Notes: generated by a model not told the origin, from the letters alone. Counted from the first letter of the stretch, positions 1 through 6,402 are shown. The stretch is DNA of 11,090 nt from Puniceicoccales bacterium (GCA_031284845.1 JAITXH010000168.1:1-11090); one strand, 5' to 3'. Made by a program: numbers and translations.

Positions 1-171
1 GAACTAGAACAAAAAAGAAAGAAAGCACAGGAAAAAGCAGCAGAAGAAATAGAAATTCTTAAAAAATTGTGGTATCTTGAACTGGAAAAAAGAGATAGAA
101 GAGAGGCAGAAAAATCTCAGAGGGAAGAGGCAAAAGAAAAAAGCAAAGAAAATTCCCAATGGAAACACTAA
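1..171 (+). CDS. C-terminal end of a charged coiled-coil protein (partial)
   Basis: Frame 1 is open from the left edge to TAA at 169-171 and gives 56 residues. They are almost entirely Glu, Lys, Arg, Gln and Ala with spaced Leu/Ile, beginning ELEQKRKKAQEKAAEE and ending ENSQWKH. This looks like the tail of a long amphipathic helix or coiled coil. The stretch is far richer in A than the rest of the window (AAA, GAA and AGA codons dominate), which fits foreign or recently acquired DNA. The start and main domain lie outside the window, so no function can be given. Because the composition is simple, a chance open frame cannot be fully excluded, but 56 sense codons ending in a clean stop support a real gene end. 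Confidence 0.6.
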   Translation, partial: ELEQKRKKAQEKAAEEIEILKKLWYLELEKRDRREAEKSQREEAKEKSKENSQWKH

Positions 172-238
172 AGAGGCAAGATATTGTCCTTGGGTATATT
201 CTTAAGAAAAATATTCCTTTTTGGCAGCCAATTAGCAA

Positions 239-466
239 ATGTGGCCAAGCGCGTTATGCATTTTATTATCATTATTCGCGCTTAGCGCCCCTGCGCTTGC
301 TGTGGTGCCACGCCTGTTGCCCGGGCAGACTCTGCAAGGCCTTAGCCGAAACGGGAAAAACTTCATTGGCCAAACGGGTAACGGAGCGAGCCGTGGAAGT
401 GCCTCAGCCTATCATGATAAACTGGTGTGGATTTCTTCGCGGTGCCAACGGCACCGGACTCATTAG
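239..466 (+). pseudogene. Short secreted ORF, probably a truncated gene remnant
   Basis: ATG at 239 opens a 75-codon frame whose first 21 residues form a textbook Sec signal peptide: a hydrophobic core (LCILLSLFAL) and an APALA cleavage site, followed by a VVPRLLPG mature start. About 45 further residues (with LPGQTLQGLSRNGKNFIGQ) match nothing I recognise. From position 441 the frame reads into the palindromic repeat, so the last eight or so codons are repeat-derived and the stop at 464-466 lies inside the repeat. The likeliest reading is the 5' end of a secreted-protein gene cut short by the repeat element, but it could be a genuine small secreted protein or a chance ORF. No Shine-Dalgarno is visible upstream. 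Confidence 0.3.
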
Positions 467-522
467 CCCAGGGCAACGCCCTGGGTATAAACAAGAAAGA
501 TACCGCCGCCCTGAAAGGGCGG
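441..522 (+). repeat. REP-like triple-hairpin element, copy A
   Basis: Three perfect mini-hairpins, each with a 3-nt loop, stand in a row. The first has GGTGCC (441-446), loop AAC, GGCACC (450-455). The second has CCCAGGGC (467-474), loop AAC, GCCCTGGG (478-485). The third has CCGCCCT (506-512), loop GAA, AGGGCGG (516-522). Translated, the block gives a peptide like GANGTGLISPGQRPG, which I regard as a spurious product. The order, stems and loops recur inverted at 600-680. The architecture resembles bacterial REP/BIME-type intergenic palindromes, which are typically mobilised in trans by RAYT transposases. No such gene is in this window. Confidence 0.85.
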
Positions 523-599
523 GACACGAAGAGGCAGGCAGCTCATGAGGGCAACGGATATTCTCACAACGATTCCTATTGGCAAACGCTCTTTTGTTT

Positions 600-680
600 C
601 GCCCTTACAGGGCGATGTTTCCTGTTGCGTTATTACCCAGGGCGTTGCCCTGGGCTAAGGAGTCTGGTGCCGTTGGCACC
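600..680 (-). repeat. REP-like triple-hairpin element, copy B (inverted)
   Basis: This is the reverse-complement counterpart of the element at 441-522. On the minus strand it reads GGTGCC/AAC/GGCACC (680-666), then CCCAGGGC/AAC/GCCCTGGG (654-636), then CGCCCT/GTA/AGGGCG (614-600). The 11-nt spacer between hairpins one and two matches copy A at 9 of 11 positions, and the spacer between hairpins two and three has diverged. Compensated stems with a changed third loop show that the folded structure is the conserved part. The two copies face each other across 77 bp, like a REP doublet. Confidence 0.85.
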
Positions 681-813
681 ACAAAAAAGCCAGCGTTTTA
701 CTGAGATTGCAAACACGTTCTTAGAAGAGTCATACTGCCGCGTATCCTCGAGTAAAAATGGTTCATCTTCAGACCTTGGCTGGAAACGATTCTTAAGGGA
801 AAAATTTCGGCAC

Positions 814-830
814 AATTCGTGTAATTCGTG
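814..830. repeat. Short direct repeat AATTCGTG x2
   Basis: AATTCGTG occurs at 814-821 and again at 823-830, separated by a single T, giving a 9-bp period. It lies in the 3' intergenic region directly beside the terminator of the beta-helix gene. From memory, motifs of this AATTCGTG-type are common intergenic repeats in several bacterial phyla; whether this copy belongs to such a family needs a genome-wide count. Confidence 0.5.
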
Positions 831-834
831 GATG

Positions 835-861
835 AAAAAAAGGCACAGCCACCGGATGCCT
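835..861 (-). terminator. Rho-independent terminator of the beta-helix gene
   Basis: Read on the minus strand, AGGCA (861-857) pairs with TGCCT (845-841). An inner CC/GG pairing tightens the loop, and a run of T follows (A835-A841 on the plus strand). It lies about 65 bp beyond the stop codon at 926. The outer stem is only 5 bp, so strength is moderate. Confidence 0.6.
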
Positions 862-925
862 CCTATTTGGGAAGCACCGTTTCAAAGGGCCTTTTTCTGC
901 TCTCCTTCGTGGGATGTCTGCGGGA

Positions 926-3358
926 TTAGTTCAAGCGAAGCGTCAACGGATGCTGTTGCCGCCAGATTTGCAATTCCGCTGGCGCGGGAATCTTTTCCGC
1001 AGCACGGCGCAGAGCAGCTAAATCCGGGACGGGCACATCGCCCCATTTCAAAATCACGTCGTCATTTTGGACTCCGTAGCGTTTCAATAAGGCGCTTTTC
1101 CCGGCGTCGCCGACAACAATCACGCCGATCTCTTCAGGTAACCCGGCAGCGGAAATATCCGTCAGCCCGACGACATTCTTCACCTGTGCTCCTTGCCACA
1201 CGACTACGGTCCCGTCGCGCCGGGCGAGCGGCGTAGCGGTGTCCGCACCGTTGGCACCGGGAAGTTTTACCACGGGTGCCAGTTTCTTCAAGTGCCCGGA
1301 GGTGACACCGAAGGAGTCCATCGGGAAGTTGACAAAGCCGAGCGCAAGCGCGGGGGAGTTGTCCGCCACGCGGTAATCGCCTGCGGCGGCGTTGATGAAC
1401 CCGGCGTCGGCAGTGAGCGAATGGGCATCTTGCTTGCTCAACTTTTGCAAGGCGGCAGCGGGGCGCACACCTTCTGCGCCCGGCACATGGAGCAGGTTGG
1501 AATCAACCGTTTTTCCCCACACGGGCACCCGCATACTCCCACTGGGGGCGTGGGGGCGGAAGAAGATGTTTTGGCGCACGATGTCGCCGCTCTTCTCATA
1601 CCAGGCGTGGGGGTGGAAGCCGTTGTTCACAGTGATATTGTTCTCCACGATGCGCCCGTAGCCTTCACGCAGCTTGATGCCGCCGTTGAGGCAAAGATTG
1701 TTCGTGATGCGGTAATTTGTAGAGCCGTCATCAAGGTCTATATCCCAGCCGCGATCACAACGCCAGCGGTTGTGGTTGATGGTGATCGGCTCGACGGCAT
1801 CCCAAAAGGGCAAAGACGGCTCTTTGGCGACGAGACGGTTGGTGGTGACGTTGCGGTCGGGATACCAGAAGCGATCCCGCCCCCAGGAGTTGAATGAGCC
1901 GTGATCGCCGGTCTCGCGCACGGTGTCGAAGATGTCGTTGTCTTCGATGCGGTGCCCGCCCCATGTGCCGCTGCCGATGTTAAGCCCGGCCCGCGGGACT
2001 TCGGCTATGGTGCAATGGCTGACGGTGATGCGCTGCGAGAGGTCAATGTTGACGCCGGTAGTCTGCTTCTCGACACGCCCGATCCGGGTGATGAGGCAAT
2101 CGCGGACAATACTGTCTTTCGGGAAATTGTCGCCCTTGGGGCCGGGCGTCTTGTCCATGGTCTCAAAGGGCTGGTTTTTGCTGTAATGAAAGAGCGGAGA
2201 ACGGGCGCTTTCGGGGCTGCCGACAAAGGCGATGGCATTGGCCCCGATGTCGTGGATGTAGCATCCTTCAATCCGGACGCCGGTGTTCCGGTTGTTCACG
2301 AAGATGGCGTTGCCGCCAAGGTCGGTGAATGTCGAGTCATAGACGCCGCATTGCCCGGTGTTCTCAAAAAGAACGGCCCCGCCGCGATACACGCACCAGT
2401 CGCTGCGTTGAAGCGGTTCTTTCTTCTTCATAAATGTGCGCAAGGTGTGCTTGAAGGTGAAATTGGAAAACGCGGCGTTGCTGACAGGATTTTCCTGAGT
2501 GCCCGCGAAGTGGACGAGATTCTCAAGCTGCGGGACGACGATGGTGGCTTTGCCTAGGTCAAGTCCGGCTGGCGGGTAAAAATAGAGTGTGTGCGTGTCT
2601 GCGTTGAAAAACCACTCGCCGGGGGCATCCAGCTCTTCAAAGATGCCTTCTACGAAGCGATGGTCTTTGTGCGGGCCGTATTCGGGACGGTTGTTTTGCC
2701 AGCCGCCTTCGAGCAGGAGCGTGTTGTCGTCGGTCTTGCCGGTGATGCGGTAGTGCATGTCTCCCCAATGGCTGCGATGCAAGGCGTGCACGAAGCCACC
2801 AGCCGGACTTTTCCAGCGGGCGGCGCGCTTTGGCGAAGTGGCCTCGGCAGATGTGCCGTTGAGAAATTGCGCATCGGGGGCGAAGTCCGGAAAGCGAGCA
2901 AGGACTTGCAGGCGGCCATTGACGAAAAGCTGGTCAAAAAGTTTCACATCGGCAGGCACAGCGGCTTGGAAAATGCCGTCGCGGAACGGAGTCCATTTAA
3001 GCGCGAGCGGACGGCCTCCGCTGAGGGTCGCGGAGCTTAGGGCGCGGAAAGACCAACCCGAATTTCTGGAAGAAAGCACAAACGGTTCCGCCAGATAGTA
3101 GATCCCGTCCAGAAAGCGCACGGCGACATTACCGCTTTTCGCATCGGCTTTTTTGATTTGCGCCTGGAGTCCGGCGAGCGAGAGCGGCGCGGCGCGGGTG
3201 CCCGGAGCATCATCGTTGCCATCGGGCGAAACATAAAACATTTTTGCGCCATCCGGGAAATTTTCAGGCGCAGCCAGTGCGGTTCCGGTGGCGAGGGCGC
3301 AGCACAGCGCAAGCGCAAAGAGTGTGGTGAAAAGCCGGGACATTCGGGAGAGAAGCAT
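926..3358 (-). CDS. Secreted right-handed beta-helix protein with C-terminal PDZ-like domain
   Basis: The 810-aa product begins with a Sec signal peptide (hydrophobic FTTLFALALCCALATGTALA, cleavage near residue 29). Residues 41-66 carry the FYVSPDGNDDAPGTRAAPLS opening typical of secreted parallel beta-helix proteins of the pectate lyase-like fold. The centre is a run of short Asn/Gly-rich coils (for example NAIFVNNRNTGVRIEGCYI and DNDIFDT) fitting PbH1 repeats. Such proteins usually bind or cleave polysaccharides outside the cytoplasm. I cannot assign a catalytic family or substrate. Residues 721-810 (WQGAQV, then GVIVV, GVQNDDVIL, LAALRRA and a final LTLRLN) look like a PDZ domain. Start chosen at 3356-3358; an alternative ATG at codon 6 (3341-3343) gives an equally good signal peptide. 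It is transcribed divergently from nspC. Confidence 0.85.
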   Translation of the reverse strand: MLLSRMSRLFTTLFALALCCALATGTALAAPENFPDGAKMFYVSPDGNDDAPGTRAAPLSLAGLQAQIKKADAKSGNVAVRFLDGIYYLAEPFVLSSRNSGWSFRALSSATLSGGRPLALKWTPFRDGIFQAAVPADVKLFDQLFVNGRLQVLARFPDFAPDAQFLNGTSAEATSPKRAARWKSPAGGFVHALHRSHWGDMHYRITGKTDDNTLLLEGGWQNNRPEYGPHKDHRFVEGIFEELDAPGEWFFNADTHTLYFYPPAGLDLGKATIVVPQLENLVHFAGTQENPVSNAAFSNFTFKHTLRTFMKKKEPLQRSDWCVYRGGAVLFENTGQCGVYDSTFTDLGGNAIFVNNRNTGVRIEGCYIHDIGANAIAFVGSPESARSPLFHYSKNQPFETMDKTPGPKGDNFPKDSIVRDCLITRIGRVEKQTTGVNIDLSQRITVSHCTIAEVPRAGLNIGSGTWGGHRIEDNDIFDTVRETGDHGSFNSWGRDRFWYPDRNVTTNRLVAKEPSLPFWDAVEPITINHNRWRCDRGWDIDLDDGSTNYRITNNLCLNGGIKLREGYGRIVENNITVNNGFHPHAWYEKSGDIVRQNIFFRPHAPSGSMRVPVWGKTVDSNLLHVPGAEGVRPAAALQKLSKQDAHSLTADAGFINAAAGDYRVADNSPALALGFVNFPMDSFGVTSGHLKKLAPVVKLPGANGADTATPLARRDGTVVVWQGAQVKNVVGLTDISAAGLPEEIGVIVVGDAGKSALLKRYGVQNDDVILKWGDVPVPDLAALRRAAEKIPAPAELQIWRQQHPLTLRLN

Positions 3359-3541
3359 GGTCGGTGAGACTTTCCGCGCCAGCGGAAAGTTCCACTTGCG
3401 CCCGTTTTACGGGGAATTCCCGGCGCATTCCCGCGTCCCCGCCGGGAAGGAGGCACGCGTCTGGTTTCTAAAACAAGAAGCTGGCAAATTGGGTCACGCC
3501 TGCTAATCCCCGTGCCCCTGCCCTCTTTTTTTTCAGGAGTC
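3359..3541. promoter_or_regulatory. Divergent intergenic region with three inverted repeats
   Basis: This 183-bp gap must hold promoters for both the beta-helix gene (leftward) and nspC (rightward). Three inverted repeats lie in its left half: ACTTTCCGC/GCGGAAAGT (3369-3377/3382-3390, 4-nt loop), CCCGT/ACGGG (3401-3405/3409-3413, loop TTT) and TTCCCGGCG/CGCCGGGAA (3417-3425/3440-3448, 14-nt loop). The first starts 10 nt upstream of the beta-helix ATG, so it would be in that mRNA leader or act as an operator. I could not pick out convincing -35/-10 boxes. The hairpins could alternatively be another palindromic repeat element. Confidence 0.5.
3535..3539 (+). promoter_or_regulatory. Shine-Dalgarno-like AGGAG before nspC
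   Basis: AGGAG lies only 2 nt before the ATG at 3542, closer than the usual 5-9 nt. It is the only strong Shine-Dalgarno match before any gene start in the window. It supports the ATG at 3542 over the in-frame GTG at 3512, but the tight spacing leaves some doubt about its use. Confidence 0.35.
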
Positions 3542-4702
3542 ATGAAAGAAGCGTTTTCACAGTTCGATTTTTCCCGGGTCCCCAGCCCGTGCCACCTGCT
3601 TCACCGCGGATTGCTCGAGCGCAATTGCCGTGTCCTGCGCTCCGTGATGGACCGCACCGGGTGCAAAATCCTCCTCGCCCTGAAAGGATTTGCCCAATTT
3701 AGCGAATTCAGCCTCATCCGCCGCTATCTTGCAGGGACTACGGCAAGCGGGCTGCACGAGGCGCTGCTCGGCTTCGAAGAATTCGGCAAAGAAGTGCATG
3801 TCTATTCACCTGCATTCAAGGACGATGAGCTGGAGCACTTGCTCCGCATCGCCGACCACCTCTCGTTCAACCGCCCCGGGCAATGGCAGCAGCATCGCAG
3901 CCGGATTGCCGCCGCGCACAAAGTCTCGTGCGGCCTGCGCGTTAATCCGGAATACGCCGAGGTGGAAGTGGCACTTTACAACCCGTGCGCCCCGTATTCG
4001 CGCTTGGGCACACCGCGGGCGGAGATCAAAGATGCCTCCGAACTGGACGGCTTGGACGGGCTGCACTTCCATACCATGTGCGAGCAAGGCAGTGACACGC
4101 TGGCTCGCACCATCCCGCATTTTGAAGAAAAATTTGGTGAATTCATCCCGAACATGAAGTGGATCAACTTCGGAGGCGGGCACCACATCACGCGGGCCGG
4201 CTACGACCTTGAGCTGCTGTGCCGGACGATCACAGACTTCCGTGCTAAATGGGGAGCACACCTTGAGATCTACCTCGAGCCGGGTGAAGCCATCGCACTG
4301 GGAACCGGCGTGCTCGTCTCGACCGTGCTCGACATCCTTCACAACGGCATGGACATCGCCATTCTCGACACTTCGGCGGCGGCACACATGCCCGACACCC
4401 TTGAAATGCCCTACCGCGCCGAAGTCCTCGGCGCAGGGCAGCCCGGAGAGTTTGCACATACTTACCGGCTCGGCAGCGCCACCTGTCTTGCGGGCGACAT
4501 CATGGGCGACTACTCATTCCCCGCTCCGCTCAAACGCGGCGACAAGGTGATTTTCCTCGATATGTCGCACTACACGATGGTGAAAAACACCACATTCAAC
4601 GGCATCAACTTACCGGCTGTCGCCACCTACGACCCGCAATCCGATGAATGCCGCATCGTGCGCCAATTCGGCTACACTGATTACAAGAACAAGCTCTCGT
4701 GA
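3542..4702 (+). CDS. nspC: Carboxynorspermidine/carboxyspermidine decarboxylase
   Basis: The 386-aa product is a PLP-dependent fold III (alanine racemase/ornithine decarboxylase-type) decarboxylase that removes CO2 from carboxynorspermidine or carboxyspermidine, the last step of the aspartate-semialdehyde route to (nor)spermidine in the cytoplasm. Landmarks follow the family order: ILLALKGFA with the PLP lysine at K48, LRVNPEYAEVEVALYNPCAPYSRLG, LHFHTMCEQ, the glycine-rich INFGGGHHITR, YLEPGEA, LDTSAAAHMPDTLEMPYR, ATCLAGDIMGDYSF and DMSHYTMVKNTTFNG. Length matches the usual 375-390 aa. An in-frame GTG at 3512 would add ten residues (VPLPSFFSGV) and is not favoured. The partner carboxynorspermidine dehydrogenase, often adjacent, is absent here. 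The gene stands alone between a divergent promoter region and a terminator. Confidence 0.95.
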   Translation: MKEAFSQFDFSRVPSPCHLLHRGLLERNCRVLRSVMDRTGCKILLALKGFAQFSEFSLIRRYLAGTTASGLHEALLGFEEFGKEVHVYSPAFKDDELEHLLRIADHLSFNRPGQWQQHRSRIAAAHKVSCGLRVNPEYAEVEVALYNPCAPYSRLGTPRAEIKDASELDGLDGLHFHTMCEQGSDTLARTIPHFEEKFGEFIPNMKWINFGGGHHITRAGYDLELLCRTITDFRAKWGAHLEIYLEPGEAIALGTGVLVSTVLDILHNGMDIAILDTSAAAHMPDTLEMPYRAEVLGAGQPGEFAHTYRLGSATCLAGDIMGDYSFPAPLKRGDKVIFLDMSHYTMVKNTTFNGINLPAVATYDPQSDECRIVRQFGYTDYKNKLS

Positions 4703-4704
4703 CA

Positions 4705-4738
4705 AAAAAAGGCCCGCCGGTGATGGCAGGCCTTTTTT
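4705..4738. terminator. Bidirectional Rho-independent terminator between nspC and higA
   Basis: AAAAAAGGCC (4705-4714) pairs with GGCCTTTTTT (4729-4738), and GCC/GGC (4716-4718/4725-4727) adds inner pairs. A-runs and T-runs flank the GC stem symmetrically, so it can stop transcription from both convergent genes: nspC (stop 4700-4702) and the higA-like gene (stop at 4757). Confidence 0.9.
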
Positions 4739-4756
4739 GTGCGAAGCCGAACAAAG

Positions 4757-5074
4757 TCAGGCGGTCTGCAATTGCGAACAGGGGATTATCTTTTCGCGCG
4801 GGCGCTTCGCCTCAAATGCGGCTTTGGCTTCCGCCAAGTCGTAATGTGTTTGGAGGTTGATGAAACCTTGCGGGTCAACGTCGAAGAACTTACCGAGGCG
4901 CAAAGCCGTATCCGCAGAGATGCCGCGCCTCCCTGCGCATATCTCGCTGAGACGGCTCTGCGGAATGCCGGTGGCCTTGGCTACAGTTGTTTGTGAAAAT
5001 CCCATTTCGGCGAGATACAAATCTCGTAGAATGATTCCCGGATGGTGGAAGTGTGTATGTGCGTCGGAACTCAT
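4757..5074 (-). CDS. higA: HigA-family XRE antitoxin-like protein, without adjacent toxin
   Basis: The 105-aa product matches the HigA/VapI addiction-module antitoxin family along most of its length: HPGIILRDLYL near the N-terminus (residues 11-21), a Cro/C1-type helix-turn-helix over residues 27-60 (FSQTTVAKATGIPQSRLSEI, then GRRGISADTALRLGKFF), and the FINLQTHYDL signature at 71-80. Family members bind operator DNA and neutralise the HigB RNase. The N-terminus is His-rich (HTHFHH). A higB toxin is normally directly upstream, but the 61 bp upstream lead straight into the end of birA, and downstream is the terminator. It may therefore be a solitary antitoxin or a plain regulator. It could be co-transcribed with birA. 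No Shine-Dalgarno is visible. Confidence 0.85.
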   Translation of the reverse strand: MSSDAHTHFHHPGIILRDLYLAEMGFSQTTVAKATGIPQSRLSEICAGRRGISADTALRLGKFFDVDPQGFINLQTHYDLAEAKAAFEAKRPREKIIPCSQLQTA

Positions 5075-5135
5075 GTGGTGATGTGGCTGAATGGTGAGAA
5101 AAAGTGTGTGTCAGTGGTAATCGAAGATGCCGACA

Positions 5136-6116
5136 TCACAGCCGGCGCAGTGTCACCTCACCGGCGTTGAGCAAGTGGACGTATCCCGCCGCATCGCGCA
5201 CCCGCAACGCTCCGCGCACATCCACGCCTTCCGCCACACCTGTGATTTGCGCCCCGGCTCCGTGGGCAGTCACAGTCTTTTCCGCAAGAAAATCGTGCGC
5301 GCGCCACAAGTCGTGAAAATCATCCCCAAGACCATTTTCGAAGAAATGCTCACAAGCGCCCAATACCGTAGCAACGCAATCGGCGGCGACTTCGTTGATG
5401 TCGAGCGGTGCTCCAAGCGCAGTAGAAAGCGAGCCGGCGATGTCGCGCAGCTCCGGGGGGAAATCTTCGATATGCCCGTTCACATTCAACCCGATCCCTA
5501 CGACGAGGTCGCGCACATGGTCGGCATCAATGCGCGCCTCAGTCAGGATTCCCGCGATTTTCCGGCCTTCGCACATGAGGTCGTTTGGCCATTTTATCTG
5601 GACGGGAATGCTGTAGCGGGTAGCCAAACGCGCACATAGGCGCAAGCCGACAGCGAGCGTAACAGAAGGCATGCGCTCAGGTTGAATGCCGGGGCGGAAC
5701 GCAAAAGACATGTAGAGGTTCCCGCCGGGGCGGCTGTCCCACACGCGCCCGAGGCGTCCGCGCCCGGAAGTTTGCTCCGAGGCGATCACCACAAAAGGCG
5801 GTGCCTCGCCTGCACCGAGGCGGCGTTCGGCCTCGCTGTTGGTGCTATCCACGTGGTCGAGGCAATGCGCGGGCGCGGTGACTCCAAGGCGCCGGAGGCG
5901 GGTGTTGAGCAGGGCGGCGTGAGGCAGAGCGGGCCACTTGACAAGCCGGTAGCCGACACGCGGAGCGGCGTCGAAGGCAAAGCCCTCCCGACGCAACTGA
6001 CCGAGGCGAGCCCAGACGCTGACGCGGGAAACGCCGAGGACGCGGGCGAGTTTGTCGCCGCTTACCGGCTTATCCCCTGCATCAAGAAATGTGTCGAGAA
6101 TGACGCGAGTGTCCAT
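5136..6116 (-). CDS. birA: Bifunctional biotin-[acetyl-CoA-carboxylase] ligase / biotin operon repressor
   Basis: The 326-aa product attaches biotin, via biotinyl-5'-AMP, to the lysine of biotin carboxyl carrier protein. Residues 1-60 form the winged helix-turn-helix seen in BirA proteins that also repress biotin genes (VSGDKLARVLGVSRVSVWAR). The catalytic core shows STNSEAE (91-97), the biotin-binding loop SGRGRLGRVW (117-126), GGNLYMSFAFRP, KWPNDL (175-180), GRKIAGILTE with K186, and VVGIGLNVN. A small C-terminal SH3-like domain covers roughly 277-326. Length matches E. coli BirA (321 aa). Start set at the ATG at 6114-6116, because a longer in-frame start at 6209 would read through the tRNA. 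No biotin synthesis genes are adjacent. Confidence 0.95.
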   Translation of the reverse strand: MDTRVILDTFLDAGDKPVSGDKLARVLGVSRVSVWARLGQLRREGFAFDAAPRVGYRLVKWPALPHAALLNTRLRRLGVTAPAHCLDHVDSTNSEAERRLGAGEAPPFVVIASEQTSGRGRLGRVWDSRPGGNLYMSFAFRPGIQPERMPSVTLAVGLRLCARLATRYSIPVQIKWPNDLMCEGRKIAGILTEARIDADHVRDLVVGIGLNVNGHIEDFPPELRDIAGSLSTALGAPLDINEVAADCVATVLGACEHFFENGLGDDFHDLWRAHDFLAEKTVTAHGAGAQITGVAEGVDVRGALRVRDAAGYVHLLNAGEVTLRRL

Positions 6117-6159
6117 TGTGGTGTGTGTAGTCTGGCGGGAAGGCGGGGGCGGCTCGTTT

Positions 6160-6234
6160 TGGTGCGGGTGGAGGGAATCGAACCCTCGTCTCAAGCTTGG
6201 GAAGCTCACATAATAGCCATTATACTACACCCGC
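6160..6234 (-). tRNA. glyT(CCC): tRNA-Gly (anticodon CCC)
   Basis: Read on the minus strand, the cloverleaf is complete: acceptor GCGGGTG (6234-6228) pairs with CACCCGC, D-arm with AATGGCT, anticodon stem TGAGC/GCTTG, loop TTCCCAA with anticodon CCC, a 4-nt variable loop, T-arm GAGGG TTCGATT CCCTC, discriminator A and genomically encoded CCA. It reads GGG codons. The D-stem contains one T:T mismatch beside the loop. It lies 43 bp upstream of birA on the same strand. It closely resembles known bacterial tRNA-Gly(CCC), including the GAGCTTCCCAAGCT anticodon arm. Confidence 0.97.
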
Positions 6235-6402
6235 GAAAACGATGTGCGAGGTGAATGCCGCAGCGCGTGTTTTTTGCAAGAATGGAATGTGCAGATCGGG
6301 CAAATCCGGACGGATGTCCACGGGAAACCGACCTGCGCCCCGGAAGGGGCAAGACGTTTACGGTTTGCTTTTTGGCGGGGAGTATTTACCTCCGCCCGTC
6401 TC

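Larger units (their letters stand above)
172..925. other. Gene-poor accessory region with repeats
   Basis: No convincing full-length gene lies between the coiled-coil gene end and the stop of the beta-helix gene. The region holds an AT-rich stretch (172-238), the signal-peptide ORF remnant, two inverted copies of a triple-hairpin element (441-522 and 600-680), an 8-bp direct repeat (814-830) and a terminator for the minus-strand gene (835-861). Longer open frames across 159-548 and 427-1236 read through the palindromes or through the opposite strand of the beta-helix gene and lack family features. Base composition shifts from AT-rich on the left to GC-rich on the right. Confidence 0.7.

Noticed and set aside
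427..815. Peptides with GANGT and SPGQRPG on both strands as small conserved proteins
   Set aside because: They are translations of the palindromic repeats; conservation is at the hairpin level and both strands give the same peptide.
1193..2557. Plus-strand open frames opposite the beta-helix gene
   Set aside because: They are antisense frames in GC-rich DNA; the minus frame alone has a signal peptide and domain pattern.
3512..3541. GTG start ten codons upstream for nspC
   Set aside because: It lies upstream of the AGGAG, and NspC proteins start close to the ATG at 3542.
6117..6209. Upstream in-frame start giving BirA 31 extra residues
   Set aside because: The extension reads through the end of the tRNA and has no BirA similarity; the family begins with the winged-helix at the ATG at 6114-6116.
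5682..6254. Plus-strand 190-codon frame opposite birA
   Set aside because: It is antisense to the BirA catalytic core and runs through the tRNA; no family features.
6251..6279. Possible tRNA promoter with TTGCAA and ATTCAC, 17-nt spacer, on the minus strand
   Set aside because: The -10 hexamer matches the consensus at only two of six positions.
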